From NCBI RefSeq assembly GCF_006438845.1, contig NZ_RCZJ01000008.1, forward strand, positions 30,627 to 94,626: a DNA stretch of 64,000 nucleotides, read 5' to 3'. Of this stretch, positions 1 through 9,541 are shown piece by piece. The stretch is from Variovorax ginsengisoli. GTDB lineage: Bacteria; Pseudomonadota; Gammaproteobacteria; Burkholderiales; Burkholderiaceae_C. Position numbers and translations under genes: made by a program. A model generated the notes under the pieces. The model searched no databases. It saw only the letters and a program-made list of their open reading frames with translations, and was not told where the DNA came from. The first letter of the stretch is position 1, and each line of letters starts with the position of its first letter.

Positions 1-402
1 GGCTGCTTCGGCCGCGTCCTTGATGGCGCGGCGCTCGACCTGGGTCGAGCCGCAGGGCACGCAGATGATGATGCGCGGGCTCGGTGCGAGCAGCGAACGC
101 GGGTGCACCATCTTGATGAACTGCTTGATCATCTGCTCGGTGATCACGAAGTCGGCAATGACGCCGTCCTTCATCGGGCGGATCGCCTCGATGTTGCCGG
201 GCACCTTGCCGAGCATGGCCTTGGCTTCGCGGCCGACAGCCTGGATCACCTTCTTGCCATGGGGGCCGCCTTCATGGCGGATTGCAACGACCGAAGGCTC
301 GTCCAGCACGATGCCCTTGTTGCGGGCAAAGATGAGTGTGTTGGCGGTACCGAGATCGATCGCGAGGTCGGTCGAAAAGTACCGACGGAAAGCTCCAAAC
401 AT
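1..402 (-). CDS. mreB: Rod shape-determining protein MreB, N-terminal 134 residues (cut by window edge)
   Basis: Bacterial actin homologue that assembles membrane-associated filaments and directs lateral peptidoglycan synthesis through the MreCD/RodA elongation complex. The visible part starts MFGAFRRYFSTDLAIDLGT, with the phosphate-1 loop of actin ATPases (DLGTANTLIF) near residues 15-24. KGIVLDEPSVVAI and the VPCGSTQVERRAIKDAAEAA stretch follow, all characteristic of MreB. The ATG at 402 gives the canonical MreB start. The gene is divergent from gatCAB, an order common in Comamonadaceae. The remaining roughly 210 residues lie outside the window. Identity is certain from sequence. Confidence 0.97.
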   Translation of the reverse strand, partial: MFGAFRRYFSTDLAIDLGTANTLIFARNKGIVLDEPSVVAIRHEGGPHGKKVIQAVGREAKAMLGKVPGNIEAIRPMKDGVIADFVITEQMIKQFIKMVHPRSLLAPSPRIIICVPCGSTQVERRAIKDAAEAA

Positions 403-532
403 GTGGAATTCCTCTGAAGCACGGCATGCGCATCGGCATGGCGTCGCTCTTTTTTGGGGTCGTCTGACGGGGTGGATTGATCGGTTTTTGCAGCAAAAGC
501 CGGCGCGTTCGCGGGGGTTGCGGCAAAGGCGG

Positions 533-538
533 GATAAT
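533..538 (+). promoter_or_regulatory. Possible -10 element for gatCAB
   Basis: GATAAT inside an otherwise GC-rich divergent region, about 80 bp before gatC. No good -35 lies at the usual spacing (TTCGCG at 508-513 is 19 bp away), so this is only a candidate. Confidence 0.25.
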
Positions 539-615
539 ACCCGAATCCCCTCGGCTTCCTTCGTTTTCGGCCCCTCCAGCGCGCCGGTTTAGCGGCCGTT
601 TTGCCTCATTTGCAC

Positions 616-915
616 ATGTCACTCACCTCCCTGGATATCGCGCGCATCGCGACATTGGCGCGGCTGCAACTCGCACCCGACGAAAGCGAGCGCATGCTCG
701 GCCAGATCAATGGCTTCTTCGACCTGGTCGAGACGATGCGCGCCGTCGATACCACCGGCATCGAGCCGCTGGCCCACCCCGTCGCCGCCATCGAAGACAT
801 CACGCTGCGGCTGCGCGCCGATGTGGCGAGCGAGCCGAACAACCGCGATGCCAACCAGAAGAGCGCGCCCGCCGTCGAACGCGGCCTGTTCCTGGTGCCG
901 AAGGTGATCGAATGA
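616..915 (+). CDS. gatC: Aspartyl/glutamyl-tRNA amidotransferase subunit C
   Basis: Small subunit of the GatCAB amidotransferase, which converts Glu-tRNA(Gln) and/or Asp-tRNA(Asn) to the amidated forms in organisms lacking the matching direct synthetase. The 99-residue protein has the family hallmarks: LDIARIATLARLQL at the N terminus, a middle segment around GIEPLAHP, and the C-terminal RADVASEPNNRD region that wraps GatA. I chose ATG 616 (MSLTSLDIARI) over the upstream TTG at 601, which would only add PHLH. The stop codon overlaps the gatA start (ATGA), indicating translational coupling and an operon gatC-gatA-gatB. Confidence 0.95.
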   Translation: MSLTSLDIARIATLARLQLAPDESERMLGQINGFFDLVETMRAVDTTGIEPLAHPVAAIEDITLRLRADVASEPNNRDANQKSAPAVERGLFLVPKVIE

Positions 916-2402
916 GCGCCGAGTTGCATCAACTCGGCGTGGCCGGCCTGGCCAAGGCCTTGGCGACGCGCGAAGTGTCTGCCGTCGAAGCCGCCGGGCA
1001 TTTTCTGAAGCGCATCGCGTCTCACCAGGCACTCGGCGCCTTCGTGGCCGTCGATGGCGACGTCACGCTCGCGCAAGCGCGGGCCGCCGACGCGTTGATC
1101 GCCAAGGGCGACGCGCCTGCGCTGGCTGGCGTGCCGATCGCGCACAAGGACATCTTCGTCACCGCCGACTTCCCGACCACCGCCGGCTCGCGCATGCTGG
1201 CGGGCTACCGCTCGCCCTTCAACGCAACCGTGGTGCAGCGCCTGGCCGATGCCGGCGCCGTGACGCTGGGCAAGCTCAGTTGCGACGAGTTCGCCATGGG
1301 GTCGGCCAACGAGAACGTGGCCGTGCCCGCTGTCGGCGCCGAACAGGCTGTTCCCGTCCGCAACCCCTGGGACACGACGCGCATTCCCGGCGGCTCGTCG
1401 GGCGGCAGCGCCGCTGCGGTGGCCGCGCGCCTCGCCCCGGCCGCCACCGGCACCGACACCGGCGGCTCGATCCGCCAACCCGCTTCCTTCTGCGGCATCA
1501 CCGGCATCAAGCCGACCTATGGCCGCGCGTCGCGCTACGGCATGGTCGCCTTCGCCTCCAGCCTCGACCAGGCCGGCCCGATGGCGCGCTCGGCCGAAGA
1601 CTGCGCCTTGCTGCTGTCCGCGATGTGCGGCCCTGACCTGGACCGCGACTCGACCTCCATCGACCGCCCTGCAGAAGACTATTCGCGCACGCTGAATGGT
1701 TCGCTCGAGGGCCTGCGCATCGGCGTGCCGAAGGAGTTCCTGGGCGATGGCGTGGCACCGGGCGTGCGCGCCGCGATCGATGCAGCGCTGGCCGAGTACG
1801 AGAAGCTGGGCGCCAGGCGCGTGGCCGTCACGCTGCCGCGCACCGAGCTGTCGATTCCTGTTTACTACATCCTGGCCGCGGCCGAAGCGTCGAGCAACCT
1901 GAGCCGCTTCGACGGCGTCAAGTTCGGCCATCGCGCCAAGGACTACCGCGACCTCGCCGACATGTACGGCAAGACCCGCGAAGAAGGCTTCGGCGACGAG
2001 GTCAAGCGCCGCATCATGATCGGCACCTATGTGCTGAGCCACGGCTACTACGACGCCTACTACCTGCAGGCGCAGAAGGTGCGTCGCATGATCGCCGACG
2101 ATTTCCAGCAGGCCTTCAAGGACTGCGACGTCATCGCCGGCCCGGCCGCACCGACCGTGGCCTGGAAGCTCGGCGAGCACGGCGACGACCCGGTCGCCGA
2201 CTACCTGGCCGACATCTTCACCCTGCCCGCCTCGCTGGCCGGCCTGCCCGGCATGAGCCTGCCCGCGGGCTTCGGCGAAGACGGCATGCCCGTCGGCCTT
2301 CAGCTGATCGGCAATTACTTCGCCGAGGCAAAGCTGCTAAACGCGGCGCACCGCTTCCAGCAGGCCACAGATTGGCATGCGCGCGCGCCCGAAGGAATTT
2401 GA
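912..2402 (+). CDS. gatA: Aspartyl/glutamyl-tRNA amidotransferase subunit A
   Basis: Glutaminase subunit of GatCAB: it hydrolyses glutamine and channels ammonia to GatB. The 496-residue protein belongs to the amidase-signature family. The catalytic Lys sits in GVPIAHKDIF near residue 78. The Gly/Ser-rich signature GGSSGGSAAAVAA and the GTDTGGSIRQPA motif supply the cis-Ser and nucleophilic Ser. Length is normal for GatA. It overlaps gatC by four bases and is separated from gatB by a single base, so the three subunits should be made stoichiometrically from one mRNA. Confidence 0.97.
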   Translation: MSAELHQLGVAGLAKALATREVSAVEAAGHFLKRIASHQALGAFVAVDGDVTLAQARAADALIAKGDAPALAGVPIAHKDIFVTADFPTTAGSRMLAGYRSPFNATVVQRLADAGAVTLGKLSCDEFAMGSANENVAVPAVGAEQAVPVRNPWDTTRIPGGSSGGSAAAVAARLAPAATGTDTGGSIRQPASFCGITGIKPTYGRASRYGMVAFASSLDQAGPMARSAEDCALLLSAMCGPDLDRDSTSIDRPAEDYSRTLNGSLEGLRIGVPKEFLGDGVAPGVRAAIDAALAEYEKLGARRVAVTLPRTELSIPVYYILAAAEASSNLSRFDGVKFGHRAKDYRDLADMYGKTREEGFGDEVKRRIMIGTYVLSHGYYDAYYLQAQKVRRMIADDFQQAFKDCDVIAGPAAPTVAWKLGEHGDDPVADYLADIFTLPASLAGLPGMSLPAGFGEDGMPVGLQLIGNYFAEAKLLNAAHRFQQATDWHARAPEGI

Positions 2403-2403
2403 G

Positions 2404-3894
<1,491 letters not shown>

Positions 3895-3904
3895 ACCGAC
3901 GGAG

Positions 3905-3926
3905 GCGCGGCCTGCGATGGCCGCGC
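3905..3926. terminator. GC-rich hairpin between convergent gatB and the DUF4124 gene
   Basis: GCGCGGCC - tgcgat - GGCCGCGC forms a perfect 8-bp stem between two convergent genes. There is no T-tract on either strand, so intrinsic termination is uncertain. It may only block 3' exonucleases or assist factor-dependent termination. Confidence 0.3.
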
Positions 3927-3945
3927 GCCATCGACGAACGCCGAG

Positions 3946-4614
3946 TCAGCGTCCCTGGCTGGGCGCGCTCGCCGACCACAGCGGCTTGAGCCTGACCCGC
4001 TCTTCGTCGAAGCGTGCGTTCACACGGCGCTTCTCTTCTTCCTGTGCGGCAATGAATCGGTTCTGGACCGCCACACTCTGCGCGTTGTCGTCGAGTTTTC
4101 GGCGCAGCGACGGCGGCGCCTTGCTCACGTCTTTCTTGTAGAACTCGAGCTCGTCGTCGACGGATTGGCGCTCCTTGGCAAGCTCGCCGAGCCGCTTGCG
4201 TGCAGCATCGATCACCGCGTCGATCTGCATCATCGCCTCGGCGCGCTCGCGCTCGTGGGTGGCGCCGCTCGGGTAGCGCATGAGCAGCGCCCGCTCGCGA
4301 CGGCGTTCCTCGTTCATGCGCGACGCCAGCAAGGCGGCCTGGCGGACACGCTCGTCGAGCTCGGCCTGCTCGCGGGCGGTGTAGCTGGGCTCGATGGTGC
4401 GGCGCACGCCGCTGGGGCTCAAGGCGCGCTGCTCGCGGTCGAGGCAGTCGGCGATGGGGCGATCGGCGGTGAGCGTGCGGCCGCGCGCGTCGGTGCAGGT
4501 GTAGATGCTCGGCGACGACGAGGCGGTCTGCGCCGAGACCGTGCCGGCCGCCCACAGCTGCATCAACAGCAGCGTCGACACGGTCCCGCAGAGTCCTCGA
4601 TCTCGCATCGCCAT
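3946..4614 (-). CDS. DUF4124-type exported protein with coiled-coil C-terminal half
   Basis: Probable periplasmic protein of unknown function, 222 residues. The start at ATG 4614 (MAMRDRGLCGTVS) is preceded by GGAGAA at ribosome-binding distance. The GTG at 4629 would place that motif inside the gene. Residues 1-28 form a signal peptide ending near VSAQ. Residues 35-70 (YTCTDARGRTLTADRPIADC) match the DUF4124 pattern: short beta strands with a pair of cysteines. From about residue 80 onward the chain is highly charged and helical, with Glu/Arg-rich heptads likely to form a coiled coil. It lies alone between convergent gatB and pyrE. Confidence 0.8.
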   Translation of the reverse strand: MAMRDRGLCGTVSTLLLMQLWAAGTVSAQTASSSPSIYTCTDARGRTLTADRPIADCLDREQRALSPSGVRRTIEPSYTAREQAELDERVRQAALLASRMNEERRRERALLMRYPSGATHERERAEAMMQIDAVIDAARKRLGELAKERQSVDDELEFYKKDVSKAPPSLRRKLDDNAQSVAVQNRFIAAQEEEKRRVNARFDEERVRLKPLWSASAPSQGR

Positions 4615-4638
4615 TGGTTCTCCAGTCACGCGCCGGTC

Positions 4639-5319
4639 TCAGCCAGCGCCGTAACGTTCCCTGTAAGCCAGCACACCTGCGCGGTGAACCTCCAGTTCGC
4701 CGGTGCCGCGCGCCGAAAGGTAATGTAACAAGTCATCCAGGTTTGCGATCGACAAGACACGAAGTCCCAATTGCTTATGGACATATTGCACGGCGCTGTA
4801 GGCCACGTCGGCACCGTTCTCCGTGGCCTTCTCCTGGCGATCGAGCGCGATCGCCACTGCATGCGGTGTGGCACCTGCCGCGCGGATCAGCGCGATCGAC
4901 TCGCGCACCGCAGTGCCGGCGGACATCACGTCGTCGACGATCAGCACGCGGCCGCGCAAGGGTGCGCCAACCAGCGTGCCGCCCTCGCCATGGTCCTTGG
5001 CCTCCTTGCGGTTGTAAGCAAAGGGCACATTGCGCCCGCGCCGTGCGAGTTCGGCCGCGACGACGGCACCCAGAGGGATGCCCTTGTAGGCCGGGCCGAA
5101 GATCATGTCGAATTCGAGTTCGCTGGCGAGCAGGCGCTCTGCATAGAATTCGGCCAGCCGCAGCATCTTGGCGCCGTCGTCGAACAGTCCGGCATTGAAG
5201 AAGTAAGGGCTGAGGCGGCCCGCCTTGGTCTTGAATTCACCGAAGCGCAGCACGCCGGATTCGATCGCGAACTGCACGAAGTCCTGTGCCAAGGCTTCGC
5301 TGGGGCTCTTTTCATTCAT
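4639..5319 (-). CDS. pyrE: Orotate phosphoribosyltransferase
   Basis: Catalyses orotate + PRPP to OMP + PPi in de novo pyrimidine synthesis (cytosol). The 226-residue product shows the N-terminal LSPYFFNAGLFDDG motif of OPRTases, the conserved FGPAYKGIPL loop, the flexible-loop Lys region AYNRKEAKDHGEGG, and the PRPP-binding signature VLIVDDVMSAGTAV. ATG 5319 (MNEKSPSEAL) has a GGAG 9 bases upstream. The GTG at 5355 adds 12 non-conserved residues. Divergent from xthA across 67 bp. Confidence 0.95.
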   Translation of the reverse strand: MNEKSPSEALAQDFVQFAIESGVLRFGEFKTKAGRLSPYFFNAGLFDDGAKMLRLAEFYAERLLASELEFDMIFGPAYKGIPLGAVVAAELARRGRNVPFAYNRKEAKDHGEGGTLVGAPLRGRVLIVDDVMSAGTAVRESIALIRAAGATPHAVAIALDRQEKATENGADVAYSAVQYVHKQLGLRVLSIANLDDLLHYLSARGTGELEVHRAGVLAYRERYGAG

Positions 5320-5386
5320 CTCGTTGGCTCCATCGCGCCGGTCAGGTCGTGACACCGGTATCGGGGCGAGTTAATCAGGAATTCCC

Positions 5387-6190
5387 GTGTTCAAACTTAC
5401 CAGTCTCAACCTCAACGGCCTGCGTTCGGCCGCCACCAAAGGCGTTGCCGACTGGGTGGCCGAACTGGCGCCGGATTGTATTTGCATGCAGGAGATCCGC
5501 GTGCAGGCGAGCGACGTCGCAGGCCGCTTCGAAGAGATGGCCGGCCTCAAGGGCCACTTCCATTTCGCCGAGAAGAAAGGCTACGCCGGCACCGCGATCT
5601 ATACCCGACACGCGCCGAGCGAAGTGGTGGTCGGCTGGGGCGAGGCCGAGTTCGACGCCGAGGGCCGCTACCTCGAGCTGCGCTTCGACACGCCCACGCG
5701 CAAACTGTCGATCATCAGCTGCTACTTCCCGAGCGGCTCGTCCGGCGAAGAGCGCCAGGCCGCCAAGTTCCGCTTCCTCAAGGGCTTCTTCCCACACCTG
5801 AACGCGCTCAAGAAAGAGCGCGAATTCATTCTTTGTGGCGACATCAACATCGCCCACCAGGAAATCGACCTGAAGAACTTCAAGGGGAACATGAAGAACA
5901 GCGGTTTCCTGCCGGAGGAACGCGCCTGGATGACGCGCCTGCTCGACGCAGGCGCCGACGGCGCCGGCCTGGTCGACGTGTATCGCAAGCTCAAGCCCGA
6001 CACCACCGGCGACGCCTACACCTGGTGGAGCAACCGCGGCCAGGCCTATGCGAAGAACGTAGGGTGGCGGCTGGACTATCACTTGGCGACGCCCGCGCTG
6101 GGCGCGCTGGCGCGGCACGAATCGATCTACAAGACCGTGAAGTTCAGCGACCATGCGCCGATCACGGTGGACTACGACTTCGCGCTGTAG
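5387..6190 (+). CDS. xthA: Exodeoxyribonuclease III (class II AP endonuclease family)
   Basis: DNA-repair nuclease acting at abasic sites and 3' blocked ends. The 267-residue protein has the EEP-fold motifs in order: LNLNGLRSA (Asn metal/phosphate site), CMQEIR (catalytic Glu), a long central domain, GDINIAHQEIDLKN (Asp/Asn pair), TWWSNRGQAYAKNVGWRLDY and the C-terminal SDHAPITVDY with the catalytic Asp-His. Translation starts at GTG 5387, preceded by AGGA. No other in-frame start keeps the first strand (FKLTSLNLNG). Divergent from pyrE, an arrangement common in beta-proteobacteria. Confidence 0.95.
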   Translation: MFKLTSLNLNGLRSAATKGVADWVAELAPDCICMQEIRVQASDVAGRFEEMAGLKGHFHFAEKKGYAGTAIYTRHAPSEVVVGWGEAEFDAEGRYLELRFDTPTRKLSIISCYFPSGSSGEERQAAKFRFLKGFFPHLNALKKEREFILCGDINIAHQEIDLKNFKGNMKNSGFLPEERAWMTRLLDAGADGAGLVDVYRKLKPDTTGDAYTWWSNRGQAYAKNVGWRLDYHLATPALGALARHESIYKTVKFSDHAPITVDYDFAL

Positions 6191-6203
6191 GTACCGCCCT
6201 CGC

Positions 6204-6629
6204 TCAGGCCAGCTCGAACAGCACGTCCTGCGCCCCTTCCCACAGCACCTTCACGCCGAGCGCGCGGAGGTTTTCCTTCCCTTCGACGATGGTGAGGAAG
6301 TGGTTGCCGGCCAGCTGGCCCATCTTGCTGGCGAAGCTGCAGGCGCCGTAGGCCAGGATGATTTCCGTCTCGCTGTAGCCGCCCGGGTAGAACAGGATGT
6401 CGCCAACGGACGGATGGCTGGTGTGGTTCTCGAAGCCAACAGGCGTGCCGTCGTTCTCCAGCTTGAATTCGCCCAGCGGCACCCAGCAGCCTTCGCCGCT
6501 CCATCGCACGTGGATGAGCTTCTGGCGGTAGGGCAGCAGCTTGGAAAATGCGGCCACGGTGAGGGGCGCGTCGGGATGGGTTTCGGCGATGAATTCGAAG
6601 CCACCGGCAGTGATCTTGAGTCGGGTCAT
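6204..6629 (-). CDS. DUF3830 family protein (cyclophilin-like fold)
   Basis: A 141-residue cytosolic protein with no signal peptide. It shows the composition expected of DUF3830: a beta-rich chain with PYRQKLIHVRWSGEGCWVPLG, then GDILFYPGGYSETEIILAYG and a C-terminal NHFLTIVEG. Biochemical function is unknown; family members are often encoded beside catabolic genes. The ATG at 6629 begins the conserved domain directly, whereas an extension to 6707 would be unconserved. It is downstream of the HpxZ-like gene on the same strand (110-bp gap), so co-transcription is plausible but not shown. Confidence 0.75.
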   Translation of the reverse strand: MTRLKITAGGFEFIAETHPDAPLTVAAFSKLLPYRQKLIHVRWSGEGCWVPLGEFKLENDGTPVGFENHTSHPSVGDILFYPGGYSETEIILAYGACSFASKMGQLAGNHFLTIVEGKENLRALGVKVLWEGAQDVLFELA

Positions 6630-6739
6630 GGAAGTATTGTTCAAGAGAAAAAACGGGGCCTGCGGCGGCGCACCTTTTCGGCTTCGGTGCGAGTGGGCGT
6701 CGCGCAACCGCAGGCCGACCTGGTCGATGCGCGCAGGGC

Positions 6740-7120
6740 TCAGCCCATCAGGCTCACGTGCGCGGCCACGACGCGCCAGCCTTGGGCGGTGCGCACCCAG
6801 GTCTGGCTCTGGCGTCCGATTTTGGCGCTGCCTTCACGCCGGAACTCGCAGTGCGCGGTGGCGAAGTCGCTGCCGTAGGTGGTGATGGCGGTGCGGAGCA
6901 ACTCGCGCATCAGGCCTTGCGACGAGCGGCTAGCCCGGAAGGCCTGGATCTCGTCGTAGCCGTACAGGTTCTCGGTCGCCCCGTAGCGCAGGGTATGCGG
7001 GCTGCTCCAGAACAGTTCGTCGAGCACATCGACCTTGTTGTGCACCAGCGCGTCTTCGTAGCGCGCGAAGGCGGCCGTCACTTCGGCCAGGACGTCGGGG
7101 TGGTTGATTTCAGAAGTCAT
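6740..7120 (-). CDS. hpxZ: HpxZ/AtzH-like protein (SnoaL fold)
   Basis: A 126-residue single-domain protein of the NTF2/SnoaL superfamily. The start MTSEINHPDVLAEVTAAFARYE and the motif LDELFWSSPHTLRYGATENLYG match the HpxZ family. In Klebsiella that family is encoded with oxalurate and purine-catabolism genes. The end, GRQSQTWVRTAQGWRVVAAHVS, is the usual closing sheet of the fold. No other hpx gene is visible in this window, so a role in oxalurate metabolism is family inheritance only. It sits between the M48 peptidase gene and the DUF3830 gene, all on the minus strand. Confidence 0.8.
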   Translation of the reverse strand: MTSEINHPDVLAEVTAAFARYEDALVHNKVDVLDELFWSSPHTLRYGATENLYGYDEIQAFRASRSSQGLMRELLRTAITTYGSDFATAHCEFRREGSAKIGRQSQTWVRTAQGWRVVAAHVSLMG

Positions 7121-7217
7121 GAGGTAGGAGCAGTTCGAGAGTCGGCGATCGGCTGCGCGCCAGCCCCGGCAGAAAGGAGAAAGTTCGCTTCAGTTCAGGA
7201 AGGGACGGCGCGCAACC

Positions 7218-8051
7218 TCAGCCGCGCTTCGCCGCCCGGTACAAGCCATCCACCTTGCCGATGTTGGCTTCGAGGATGCGGATGCGGTCGGTGCCGCTGG
7301 GGTGGGTCGACAGGAAGCTCAGGCCGCCCTGGTTCTTGGATGCGGCGGCCATCTTGGTCCACAGCGACACCGAGGCGCGAGGGTCGTAGCCGGCGCGCGC
7401 GGCGAGTTCGAGCCCGACCAGGTCGGCATCGGTCTCGTCGCCGCGACTGAATTTCAGCGTGAGCAGCTGCGTGCCGGCACGCGCCGCCATGTTGCCCATC
7501 TCACCGAGCCCGAGCAGCTGCGCCGTGATCGACAGCGCGGCGCCGGTGCCCGCGCTCTTGGCCAAGCGCGCGCGGGCGTGCTCGCGCAAGGCATGCGCCA
7601 TTTCGTGGCCCATCACCATCGCCACCTCGTCGTCGCTGAGCTTCAACTGATCGAGGATGCCGGTGTAGAAAGCGATCTTTCCGCCCGGCAGGCAGAAGGC
7701 GTTGATCTGCTTGCTGCCGATCAGGTTGACCTGCCACTTCCACTGCGCGGCGCGCGAGTTCCAGCTGCCGACGAAGGGCACGAGTCGCGCCGAGATGCCG
7801 CGCAGGCGCTGCAGCTGCGGATGGCCGTCGGGCGCGAGGGCGCCCTTGGCCTTGGCCTGCGCGAGCAGCTCGCCGTACTGCTGCACGCCCGCCTGCTCGA
7901 TCGCCTCGGCCGGCACCAGGTTGCGGGCGACCGACGACTTGCCCACCTGGACCTGCGACAGCGCCGGCGTGGCCGCGGCAACGCCTGCCAAGGCCAGAAA
8001 AGCCCGGCGTGCATGCCAGGGACCGATGGAGAACTCGCAGCGTGAACACAT
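7218..8051 (-). CDS. M48 family zinc metallopeptidase, exported
   Basis: A periplasmic or membrane-associated metalloprotease related to BepA/LoiP-type peptidases, 277 residues. The zinc-binding motif HEMAH (MVMGHEMAHALREHA) and the downstream third-ligand segment RGDETDADLVGLE are intact. The N terminus from ATG 8051 contains WHARRAFLALAGVAAATPALSQ, a twin-arginine-like or Sec signal peptide. The C-terminal STHPSGTDRIRILEANI is the usual end of this subfamily. Only 37 bp separate it from the divergent ampG-like gene. Likely housekeeping role in envelope protein quality control (family inference). Confidence 0.88.
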   Translation of the reverse strand: MCSRCEFSIGPWHARRAFLALAGVAAATPALSQVQVGKSSVARNLVPAEAIEQAGVQQYGELLAQAKAKGALAPDGHPQLQRLRGISARLVPFVGSWNSRAAQWKWQVNLIGSKQINAFCLPGGKIAFYTGILDQLKLSDDEVAMVMGHEMAHALREHARARLAKSAGTGAALSITAQLLGLGEMGNMAARAGTQLLTLKFSRGDETDADLVGLELAARAGYDPRASVSLWTKMAAASKNQGGLSFLSTHPSGTDRIRILEANIGKVDGLYRAAKRG

Positions 8052-8088
8052 GCGGGAATAATAAGCAGACACCCCGATCGCCCCCTCC

Positions 8089-9444
8089 ATGTCCCCACCT
8101 TCGGCCGCACAGGCCTCCCCCGCTCCCCCGCCTGAAGCACCGCTGTCGTGGCGCGATGCACTCAAGGTCTATCTCGAACCGGCGACGTTGCGGATGCTGG
8201 CGCTGGGCTTCTCGGCGGGCCTGCCGCTGCTGCTGGTGCTGGGCACGCTGAGTTTCAGGCTGCGCGAAGCCGGCGTCGCGCGCACCGACATCGGCTACCT
8301 CAGCTGGGTCGGTCTTGTGTACGCCTTCAAGTGGGCCTGGGCGCCACTGGTCGACCGGCTGCCCATCCCGCTCTTCACGCGGTTGCTGGGCCGGCGCCGC
8401 AGCTGGCTGCTGCTGGCGCAGGCGCTGGTCATCGGCGGCCTGGTCGGCATGGCGATGACCGACCCGCGCGGCGGGCTGGCGCCGCTGGTGTGGTGCGCGC
8501 TGCTCGTGGCTTTCGGCTCGGCCACGCAGGACATCGCGCTGGACGCCTTCCGCATCGAATCCGCCGAGACGCGCAAGCAGGCCGCGCTCGCGGCCGCCTA
8601 CCAGACGGGCTACCGCCTGGCGATGATCTGGGCCGGGGCCGGCGTGCTGTGGATCGCGGCCTGGGCCGAGCTCGCAGGCACCTCCGGCTATCAGAACGTC
8701 GGCTGGCGGGCCGCCTACTTCACGATGGCCGCATCCATGGCCGTGGGTGTGCTGACGGTGCTGGTGTCGTCCGAGCCCGCACGCCAGGTGCTGCCGCGCG
8801 CGCGCAATGCCGCCGAGTGGCTGCGCAGCGTGCTGGTCGAGCCCTTCGCAGACTTCATCCGCCGCTACAAGTGGCAAGCAGCGCTCATCCTCGCGCTGAT
8901 CGCGGTCTACCGCATCAGCGACGTCGTGATGGGCATCATGGCCAACCCGTTCTACGTCGACATGGGCTTCACCAAGGACGAGGTCGCCACCGTCAGCAAG
9001 ATCTACGGGGTGGTCATGACGCTGGTCGGCGCCTTTGTGGGTGGCGTGCTGTCGATGCGCTTCGGCGTGATGCGCGTGCTGATGCTGGGCGCCGTGCTCA
9101 GCGCTGCGAGCAACCTGCTGTTCGCCTGGCTGGCCATGCGCGGGCACGACCTGGGCTTTCTGGTGTTCGTCGTGTCGGCCGACAACCTCGCCGGCGGCAT
9201 TGCCTCGGCCGCTTTCATCGCCTACCTGTCGAGCCTGACCAACATCAGCTACTCGGCCACCCAGTACGCCCTGTTCAGCTCCTTGATGCTGCTGCTGCCG
9301 AAGTTTCTGGCCGGCTACTCGGGGGTGTTCGTCGACGCCTACGGCTATGCGCCCTTCTTCGTCGCCACGGCGGCGCTGGGCTTTCCGGTGCTGGTTCTGG
9401 TCGCGATGGCGATGCGCTCTCAGCGCGTCGGCAACGCCGGCTGA
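8089..9444 (+). CDS. ampG: AmpG-type muropeptide MFS permease
   Basis: Inner-membrane major facilitator transporter, 451 residues with about 12-14 hydrophobic segments. The AmpG signatures are clear: LGFSAGLPLLLVLGTLSFRLREAG near the first TM, GLVYAFKWAWAPLVDR, and FGSATQDIALDAFRIE. AmpG imports GlcNAc-anhydroMurNAc peptides released during cell-wall turnover for recycling, and in many Gram-negatives it feeds AmpR/AmpC signalling. No ampC/ampR is present here. The start at ATG 8089 leaves a short Pro-rich N terminus typical of the Comamonadaceae version. Confidence 0.9.
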   Translation: MSPPSAAQASPAPPPEAPLSWRDALKVYLEPATLRMLALGFSAGLPLLLVLGTLSFRLREAGVARTDIGYLSWVGLVYAFKWAWAPLVDRLPIPLFTRLLGRRRSWLLLAQALVIGGLVGMAMTDPRGGLAPLVWCALLVAFGSATQDIALDAFRIESAETRKQAALAAAYQTGYRLAMIWAGAGVLWIAAWAELAGTSGYQNVGWRAAYFTMAASMAVGVLTVLVSSEPARQVLPRARNAAEWLRSVLVEPFADFIRRYKWQAALILALIAVYRISDVVMGIMANPFYVDMGFTKDEVATVSKIYGVVMTLVGAFVGGVLSMRFGVMRVLMLGAVLSAASNLLFAWLAMRGHDLGFLVFVVSADNLAGGIASAAFIAYLSSLTNISYSATQYALFSSLMLLLPKFLAGYSGVFVDAYGYAPFFVATAALGFPVLVLVAMAMRSQRVGNAG

Positions 9445-9541
9445 AAGCCGCCGGCACGGCTTGTCCGCCGACGCTTCAGCCGATGGGCCGCTGGTAGTCT
9501 GTGGCATTGTTCACGCTTCGCCACTTTTGCGCCCCACCACC

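Noticed and set aside
606..2180. A long minus-strand frame opposite gatC/gatA
   Set aside because: Antisense shadow of a conserved operon; the translation has Arg/Ala/Gly-rich composition and no recognisable motif.
7501..9507. A 668-codon minus-strand frame opposite ampG and the M48 gene
   Set aside because: High-GC shadow with runs of His, Gln and Arg; ampG on the plus strand has clear transporter motifs.
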